DNA from: Nostoc sp. NIES-3756
GTDB taxonomy: Bacteria; Cyanobacteriota; Cyanobacteriia; Cyanobacteriales; Nostocaceae
DNA: 64,000 nucleotides
NCBI RefSeq assembly: GCF_001548375.1
Contig: NZ_AP017295.1
Span: forward strand, 682,001 to 746,000
Direction of reading: 5' to 3'
Positions 58,195 to 64,000 of the stretch are shown in pieces (the first letter of the stretch is position 1; each line of letters starts with the position of its first letter). The notes beneath the pieces are model-generated. The model saw nothing but the letters and a program-made list of their open reading frames with translations, was not told the origin of the DNA and did not search any database. Position numbers and translations under genes: made by a program.

Positions 58195-58234
58195 AAATTA
58201 CGAATTACGAATTACGAATTACGAATTACGAATT
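58195..58234. repeat. STRR heptamer array (ATTACGA)n
   Basis: Five to six ATTACGA units, the longest array of the window, ending one base before the stop codon of the (-) GGDEF-EAL gene. Confidence 0.9.
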
Positions 58235-58235
58235 A

Positions 58236-60872
58236 TTAAGAATTTTCTCTATCTTTACCCTGAAGAACTTCTGTAGCTTTCTCCGCAGAAAGAGGTTTGT
58301 AGAACAAATATCCTTGAACATCCTCACAGCTAATAGACTTTAAAAAATCAAGTTCTTCTTGTTTTTCTACCCCTTCAGCAGTTAGCTTTAAACCCAAACT
58401 TCTGCCCAAGGCCACGATCGCCTTGACGATGTGTGCTACTCTAACATCTGTGGTTAACGATTTGATGAAAGACCCATCAATTTTAAGATTGTGGAGTGGT
58501 AAAAGTTGTAATCTTGATAGGGAAGAATGACCAGTACCAAAGTCATCGATAGCAATATCAACACCCATCTGTTGCAATTTTTCTAACACACCCCTGGTAA
58601 ATCCCAAGTCTTCAATTGCTGTACTTTCTGTAATTTCTAACTCTAAAAACTCAGGTGCTAATTCTGTCTGGGTTAAAATTTGCGAGACAATTTCCAATAG
58701 ATTAGGTTGGCGAAACTGTTTGGGAGAAAGATTCACAGCCATCTTCAACGGTGGTAGTCCTGCTTTTTGCCAACTACGACACTGCACACAGGCCATTCGC
58801 AATACCCATTCACCAATAGGTATTATTAGTCCAGTTTCCTCAGCAATAGGAATAAACACACTCGGTGCTACTAACCCCATCTGAGGATGCTGCCAGCGTA
58901 ACAATGCTTCCATGCCAGTAATTTGTCCGGTGAGGATATTGACACGGGGCTGATAGTATATTGTTAATTCTTGGTTTTCTAAGGCATGACGCAAGCTCTT
59001 TTCTAAAATCAATATTTCGGGAGTTTTGCCACTTAAGCTAGTAGTGTAGTATTTATAGTTGTTTCTGCCTGCATCTTTGGCGTGGTATAAAGCAGCGTCG
59101 GCGTGTTTAATCAAAGCTTCCGCATCAGGACTATGTTCATCCAACAAGGCAATGCCTAAACTAGCGCTGACATATAGTTCATGACCATCTAAATAAAAAA
59201 CATCTTCTAAAGCTTTTAAAAGCCTACAAGCTGTCTGGGTAACTTCTTCTAAATATTTAATTCGCGGCAAAAGGATGGTAAATTCATCACCTCCCCAACG
59301 AGAAACCGTGTCTCCACTCCGCAAACAGTCTCGTAATCTTCGCGCCACCTGTTGTAATAAGCGATCGCCTAAACTATGACCAAGGGTATCATTAATCACT
59401 TTGAAGCGGTCTAGGTCAAGAAACATCACGGCTAAACTATCTTGACGGCGTAACGCATTGGCGATAGCTTTAGCAAGTAATTCATTAAATAATAAACGAT
59501 TAGGTAATCCCGTCAGTAAATCATGCAGTGCTTGGTAGCGAATTTTGTCTTCTACTTGTCGGCGTTGCCAAGCACCACTGATACTAGCTGCCATTGTCAA
59601 CAGCGTAGATTCTTCATGTTTTGACCAGTAACGTTCTTGACTACAATCAGCTAGACCTAAGAATCCCCAAAATTGACCTTCTAAATGCAGGGGGACTAAC
59701 AATAATGATTGAACGCCATCTCGTCTCAGAAGTTCGCGTTCGGCAGCAGGTAATTCTCGCGTCAGTTCATTGATTGAGTGACCACTATATAAAATACTAT
59801 ACCACCGTGATAATCCCGCAGACTGGTAAGATTGATTCTGCCAGTGTAGGCGAATAGATGAAAGATGGGGGAGATACCATTCAAATTGCAAGCTAACTGC
59901 TGCGCCTGTACTATTGTGAGCATGATTTTTAAATAAATAAGCACGATCAGCCCTAGCAGCTTCACCCACCACAGCTAAAGCCTTGCCAATAGCGGTTTCA
60001 TAATTCATTTCCACCACTAAGCAATTAGTAGCTTCTGCTACTGCTTGCAACAGGCGATCGCGCTGAAGTAGTTCGATTTCTGCTTGTTTTTGCTCTGTAA
60101 TATCTCGAGTAATATAAGTTCTAATTAAATCACTTTCTAATAAATGATGAACTGATTGTTCAAAAACTGCCTCACCAACAATCACTTCACGGACAAAAGG
60201 ATTAATTTTCGGCTTTCCAGTAACATTAAGAATTTCTTTTAAAAGAGGATGATCTCTCCCAAGTTCTCGCAAATCAGGGAACTTCAAAGCTGCGGCTGGA
60301 TTGAGATAAGTGACTTTTCCCTCTAAATCTGTTTCAATAATTGGGTTAGGAATCAGTTCTGGAAACGATGCTAAACGTGCTAAGGCATTCTCACTAGCAC
60401 CTTCAAACTCAATATCAACAACTAGAGTTTGAAAAGGATTACCTGCTTGGGATTGATCAGATAAAAAAACTGACAAATCATCAGCTTCAGCAGTGGCGAA
60501 GAAAGCTTTTTCAGAAATGTTGGAAACAGCATAATATTTAGCCTGAGTTTGATTGCTGCCAAAGGTAATCACATCCCCGTGCTGGAGATTATGGGAATAA
60601 CATCTAGTTCCGTTGACAAATAAGCCATTAGTGCTTCCTTGTCCTTTGAAATTACCATCGATAATCCGAAAGCTACATTGGTCAGTTCCGGGAATAGTTA
60701 CCCGCAATAAAATGGCATGTTGTCTTGATACTGAGCGGCTATAAATCACAATAGCATTACTGTTATGCCTTCCAATAGAATAAGTAGCCTCTTGCAATGG
60801 TATTGTACGCTGTCCTTGCAAGTCTTGGACAACTAGGATATGACGGATTTTTTCCCACTCATTGCCTGGCAT
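58236..60872 (-). CDS. FHA-PAS-GAF-GGDEF-EAL signalling protein
   Basis: 878 residues. FHA (about 25-115: YSIGRHNSNAIVI, SRSVSRQHAILL) for phosphothreonine binding; PAS (about 165-270); GAF (about 275-445); GGDEF (about 455-620) with an intact RWGGDEF and an RSGD inhibitory site five residues before it; EAL (about 630-875) with EALLRW, LEITES, DDFGTGHSS, LKIDGSF and AEGVE, all catalytic residues present. Both cyclic-di-GMP synthesis and breakdown are therefore possible. The FHA domain is an uncommon N-terminus and suggests input from Ser/Thr kinases. No kinase is adjacent. Confidence 0.95.
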   Translation of the reverse strand: MPGNEWEKIRHILVVQDLQGQRTIPLQEATYSIGRHNSNAIVIYSRSVSRQHAILLRVTIPGTDQCSFRIIDGNFKGQGSTNGLFVNGTRCYSHNLQHGDVITFGSNQTQAKYYAVSNISEKAFFATAEADDLSVFLSDQSQAGNPFQTLVVDIEFEGASENALARLASFPELIPNPIIETDLEGKVTYLNPAAALKFPDLRELGRDHPLLKEILNVTGKPKINPFVREVIVGEAVFEQSVHHLLESDLIRTYITRDITEQKQAEIELLQRDRLLQAVAEATNCLVVEMNYETAIGKALAVVGEAARADRAYLFKNHAHNSTGAAVSLQFEWYLPHLSSIRLHWQNQSYQSAGLSRWYSILYSGHSINELTRELPAAERELLRRDGVQSLLLVPLHLEGQFWGFLGLADCSQERYWSKHEESTLLTMAASISGAWQRRQVEDKIRYQALHDLLTGLPNRLLFNELLAKAIANALRRQDSLAVMFLDLDRFKVINDTLGHSLGDRLLQQVARRLRDCLRSGDTVSRWGGDEFTILLPRIKYLEEVTQTACRLLKALEDVFYLDGHELYVSASLGIALLDEHSPDAEALIKHADAALYHAKDAGRNNYKYYTTSLSGKTPEILILEKSLRHALENQELTIYYQPRVNILTGQITGMEALLRWQHPQMGLVAPSVFIPIAEETGLIIPIGEWVLRMACVQCRSWQKAGLPPLKMAVNLSPKQFRQPNLLEIVSQILTQTELAPEFLELEITESTAIEDLGFTRGVLEKLQQMGVDIAIDDFGTGHSSLSRLQLLPLHNLKIDGSFIKSLTTDVRVAHIVKAIVALGRSLGLKLTAEGVEKQEELDFLKSISCEDVQGYLFYKPLSAEKATEVLQGKDRENS

Positions 60873-61404
60873 TATGATTTCTTAAATCCTCATCTATTTG
60901 AATATTCAGTTGAAATACACTACTGATATTTTGTTTTGATTAAAGCTGTTCTTGCTAATTTAAAAGCATGTTTATCTAAATAATCTGAGTTCCATTGATT
61001 GAGATAATCTCTATTCATAGCTTTTCCCAAGACGGAAAGAGCTTTAAAGTTTTATATTTCCATATTTATATTTTCTTTATTATCTAGAATAAATTTAATT
61101 GCCCGATATTATACATGATATATATGCGGATATTTGTGTTAAGTATTGCCTACAATTAACTAAAATAGACCCTTACTTTCTCTATATCCTGCGTATTAAT
61201 ACTTAATTTAATGTATATATCATTATTGCATATGCCACTATATGCTTGATTTAAGCGGTAATTAGCAATAGCTAATATCAAGTCCGGCTAATTATTTACG
61301 ATATGTTTGCTTTGGTCGGTAATAGATAATTGGTAATTGTTTTTTCCCATTACCGATCGCCATTAAGTTATAATCACAAACACTCCAGCAAAATCTGCCA
61401 AAGA
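60873..61404. other. Intergenic region
   Basis: AT-rich spacer between two (-) genes, holding the promoter of the GGDEF-EAL gene. A loose TATATAT-rich section near 61110-61240 is the only feature. No gene seen. Confidence 0.45.
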
Positions 61405-63168
61405 TTAAAAAGGATTATTATAAATTAGGGAAAAATATAGTCCATTCTCTTGCCATGTTCTGGCTTCTGAATCTACGGATATAAGCGGAATCCCCCAGTC
61501 AAGCCGGGCGGTAAAGCGATCGCCACTTGACCAGCGTAAACCTAAACCAACAGCCGCTAAGGCGTTAGGGTCAGGATTTTCTCGTTGATTATTCCAAGCT
61601 ACGCCAAAATCTACAAAAGGAGTGACTTGCAATAGCCCACTGTTTTGGGATAAACGCAGAACCGGGATTTGCACCTCAGCCGAGGCAAAAGCACCATTGT
61701 CTGTTAACAGATAATCTTGTCGATATCCTCTAACACTATCTAAACCACCCAAACCAAATTGTTCCAAAGATAGAAGCCTTGTAGACGCTATCTGCGTATT
61801 AGCTTTGACGATTAATAAAGTTTCTGGAGCTAAAAGACGCGCCCATTGCGCTTGTCCCTGCCAAGAAAAGAAGCGGCTATCGGGTTCTTGGGCATTAACA
61901 GTGGCATTTAATGCACCTATACCCAGATTAAATTGCGATCGCACTGCAAAAACTTCTCGACTGTTACGAGTAGTCCATTCTTGAAAAAAGCGTAATGCAG
62001 ATATGCGAGTCCGTCCCTGTTCATCAGCACCAGGGGAAAGTTCATTGAGAGGTACACGAAATTCTGTCAGCACCGAGGAAGATATTTCACTTTCTCGACG
62101 AGAAGCTGTCAAACCAATCGCCAATTCTTGCGTAGGAGATTGAACCAGTGGTTGACGGTAGGTAATTTCATAGTACCGAGAAGAAGAATCGATATCAAGA
62201 GTGTTAAAAGGTTTTTCAATTACACGACTAGAGGAAGTGCCAAAGCTAAAACCAAGCGTACCATTACGAGGATTAAATGGTAAAGTATAGCTCGTATCAA
62301 AAGTATTACTGCCATCAGTATTGCTATAACCTGCACTGAGACTATCACCCAAACCCAGCAAATTGGCTTCACTGACTTGAATCCGACGACGAAAACTACC
62401 CACTCCGGGCGATCGCCCATTATCAACAGCTAACTGAACATTGCGGGTTTTCGCTTCGGCAATTTGTACTTGTAATACACTAGTACCTGGACGAGAACCG
62501 GCTGATAATTCGGCTGAGAGGTTTTGGATTAAAGGATTGAGTTGCAGTAGCTGTAGTGCTTCTAGCAACTTCTCGCGGTTGAGGGGTGGTTGTGTGGCGA
62601 TCGCCAAGCGACTACGTACATAACTAGGGTTGAGTCGTCGATTCCCAGTAATTTGAATATCTTCTAACCTACCTTCCACCACCTGAATTTTAATCACACC
62701 AGATTGAATAGTTTGGGGTGGAATATAAGCACCAGAAGTAATATAACCCCTTCTAACATATAGTTCAGTAATTTTAGACCGAGCCTGAAACAATTCCGCT
62801 AAAGTAATTGGTCTTTGAGTAAACTCAGCCGTAGCCTGGGCTAACTCTTCTTGACTAAACACTGTACTACCAACAACCTCAAACCTTTGCACTATGATAG
62901 TTTGAGGTGTATCTGTTGGTGTTGGTTGCTGTGGGTTGATATCTCCTGAAGGCGGTTCGAGTAACTCTGCTGGTGGTGGTAGTTGCTGTGGTGGTTCAGG
63001 AGAAGGTAAAGGAGGGGGTGTAGGTGGTTGGATATCTTGAGGCTGTGGCAGTTGTTGCGTCTGATTTACAGCTTGAGCCTTCACTGGTTGAACATCTATA
63101 CTGTTGAGTAATAAAAAGATACTCAACGACAACCAAGACACTGCAAGCTTTGGGTGGCGATAAATCAT
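61405..63168 (-). CDS. TpsB/FhaC-type outer-membrane transporter (ShlB family)
   Basis: Two-partner-secretion or Omp85-superfamily outer-membrane pore. 587 residues: signal peptide about 1-32; a Pro/Gln-rich segment (about 33-90); two POTRA domains (about 92-250, FEVVGSTVFSQEELAQA and ITGNRRLNPSYVRSRL); then a beta-barrel with VRGYRQDYL (the lid-lock VRGY motif) and a C-terminal strand ending in Phe. No TpsA exoprotein is in the window, so the substrate is unknown. Proteins of this type are numerous in filamentous cyanobacteria. Confidence 0.92.
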   Translation of the reverse strand: MIYRHPKLAVSWLSLSIFLLLNSIDVQPVKAQAVNQTQQLPQPQDIQPPTPPPLPSPEPPQQLPPPAELLEPPSGDINPQQPTPTDTPQTIIVQRFEVVGSTVFSQEELAQATAEFTQRPITLAELFQARSKITELYVRRGYITSGAYIPPQTIQSGVIKIQVVEGRLEDIQITGNRRLNPSYVRSRLAIATQPPLNREKLLEALQLLQLNPLIQNLSAELSAGSRPGTSVLQVQIAEAKTRNVQLAVDNGRSPGVGSFRRRIQVSEANLLGLGDSLSAGYSNTDGSNTFDTSYTLPFNPRNGTLGFSFGTSSSRVIEKPFNTLDIDSSSRYYEITYRQPLVQSPTQELAIGLTASRRESEISSSVLTEFRVPLNELSPGADEQGRTRISALRFFQEWTTRNSREVFAVRSQFNLGIGALNATVNAQEPDSRFFSWQGQAQWARLLAPETLLIVKANTQIASTRLLSLEQFGLGGLDSVRGYRQDYLLTDNGAFASAEVQIPVLRLSQNSGLLQVTPFVDFGVAWNNQRENPDPNALAAVGLGLRWSSGDRFTARLDWGIPLISVDSEARTWQENGLYFSLIYNNPF

Positions 63169-63350
63169 GCTAGTAGGGTGTTATTTGCCAACAATAATTA
63201 TATTTGTACGGCTACGGCTTTAGAAGTGAATATTACTTCATCTTTTGCGGTCACTACACACTTACCAACAAAATGTTATCTAGTAAGAGCAACATTAAAT
63301 TTCCGAAAATAGGGAACAGGTTACAGGAAAAAGCAAATCAATCAGAAATA

Positions 63351-63383
63351 ACTAATGACTAATGACCAATGACTAATGACTAA
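63351..63383. repeat. STRR heptamer array (ACTAATG)n overlapping a stop codon
   Basis: About four to five ACTAATG/ACCAATG units. The TAG of the (-) oxidoreductase gene and its last codons (Ser-His) lie inside the array. Confidence 0.85.
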
Positions 63384-64000
63384 CCTCAACAATTAATTTG
63401 CCAAAATTATTACCTCGCAACAAGCCAATAAAAGCAATAGGGGCATTTGCCAAACCTACAACAACATCTTCTTTGTACTTCATTTGACCTGACTGCAACC
63501 ATCCAGCGACATCACGGGTAAAATCAGGAAAACGGTGTTGATAGTCACTCACTAAAAAACCTTTAATTAAAGCTCTTTTAATCAATAAAGGCAGCAAATT
63601 CGGCCCAGGAGGTGGTGATGTGGAATTGTATTGAGAAATCAAGCCTACCAAGGGGATTCTCGCTCCCAGGTTGATTTGCTGCAACACAGTTGCTAGAATT
63701 TCCCCTGCGGTATTGTCAAAATAAATATCTATACCATCAGGTGCAGCTTCTTTCAGTGCTGAAGATAATGGTTGTGTCCGGCGGTTAATTCCCGCATCAA
63801 AGCCTAATTCTTTCACTATATAATCACGCTTTTCATCACTGCCCACAATTCCTACCACTCTCGCGCCCTTAATCTTGGCAATTTGACCTGCTACCGCACC
63901 AACAGCACCAGAAGCAGCAGAAACTACCACAGTTTCACCGGCTTTAGGTTGACCTATGTCTAATAAAGCTGCATAGGCAGTCAAACCAGGCATACCTAAC
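63373..64000 (-). CDS. NADP-dependent MDR-family oxidoreductase, 3' part
   Basis: About 209 C-terminal residues; the reading frame is open through the window edge (Leu-Gly before MPGLTAYAALLDIG), so the 5' end lies beyond 64000. The Rossmann motif VSAASGAVGAVAGQIAKIKG and the later NTAGEILATVLQQINLGARI and LISQYN segments fit the CurA/PTGR-type zinc-free medium-chain reductases acting on 2-alkenals or quinones. The last two codons and the stop are made by a heptamer array. Confidence 0.9.
   Translation of the reverse strand, partial: LGMPGLTAYAALLDIGQPKAGETVVVSAASGAVGAVAGQIAKIKGARVVGIVGSDEKRDYIVKELGFDAGINRRTQPLSSALKEAAPDGIDIYFDNTAGEILATVLQQINLGARIPLVGLISQYNSTSPPPGPNLLPLLIKRALIKGFLVSDYQHRFPDFTRDVAGWLQSGQMKYKEDVVVGLANAPIAFIGLLRGNNFGKLIVEVSH

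Noticed and set aside
58195..58234. Heptamer arrays as CRISPR repeats
   Set aside because: Units are seven bases without spacers.

Overview
The window is chromosomal DNA of a filamentous, probably heterocyst-forming cyanobacterium (Nostoc/Anabaena group). The evidence is: petH with an N-terminal phycobilisome-linker domain, prk, chlH, ho1, nifJ and a large set of cyanobacterium-typical families (DUF760, pentapeptide proteins, Uma2, RHH-Mop); many copies of the HIP1 octamer GCGATCGC; and numerous short tandem heptamer arrays of the kind described as STRR in Anabaena/Nostoc. The PetH protein is close to, but not identical with, the Anabaena PCC 7120 protein as I remember it. I see no rRNA, tRNA, CRISPR array, transposase or phage gene.

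Layout. 0.1-5 kb: petH (-) and prk (+) diverge from a 1 kb intergenic region, then metK (+). 5.2-10.8 kb: hemN, a small ORF and ho1 (tetrapyrrole metabolism), a RelE-type toxin-antitoxin pair, and ccs1-ccdA (cytochrome c maturation), all on -. 11-19 kb: a DUF202 membrane protein, nifJ (pyruvate:ferredoxin/flavodoxin oxidoreductase), lepB, recA with a candidate LexA box, and a stand-alone SelD-N-terminus-type oxidoreductase. 19.3-22 kb: two tandem pentapeptide-repeat proteins and a small membrane protein. 22.6-27.2 kb: a five-gene (-) operon for a haem-copper oxidase whose subunit II lacks the CuA ligands (ARTO type) plus two DUF2231 membrane proteins. 28-31.4 kb: a 59-aa zinc-ribbon protein, uvrC and a 59-aa ORF. 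31.4-36.8 kb: a receiver-only regulator, a PEP-CTERM protein, a secreted protein, a methyltransferase and two peroxiredoxins. 37-41 kb: a glycogen-debranching enzyme carrying in-frame repeat insertions, and NDH-2. 41.3-44.2 kb: an accessory patch with Uma2, an LRAT-domain protein, an orphan antitoxin, a HicA remnant and a higBA pair with a broken toxin. 44.3-50.7 kb: chlH, modA, an RHH-Mop fusion and DUF760. 51-64 kb: a six-domain hybrid regulator, two coupled TVP38 proteins, a pentapeptide protein, a DHA2 transporter relic, argS, an FHA-PAS-GAF-GGDEF-EAL protein, a TpsB-type outer-membrane protein and the 3' part of an MDR-family oxidoreductase.

Functionally most of the window is core photoautotroph metabolism: NADPH production (petH), Calvin cycle (prk), chlorophyll and bilin synthesis (chlH, hemN, ho1), respiration (ARTO, NDH-2) and low-oxygen/nitrogen-fixation-related electron flow (nifJ). 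The least ordinary features are (i) the CuA-less, A2-like oxidase operon with two DUF2231 partners; (ii) intergenic repeats that have entered the coding sequences of the debranching enzyme and nifJ without breaking the frame; (iii) heptamer arrays lying against the stop codons of at least six genes; (iv) the RHH-Mop fusion diverging from modA; and (v) the 41-44 kb patch of decaying toxin-antitoxin genes.
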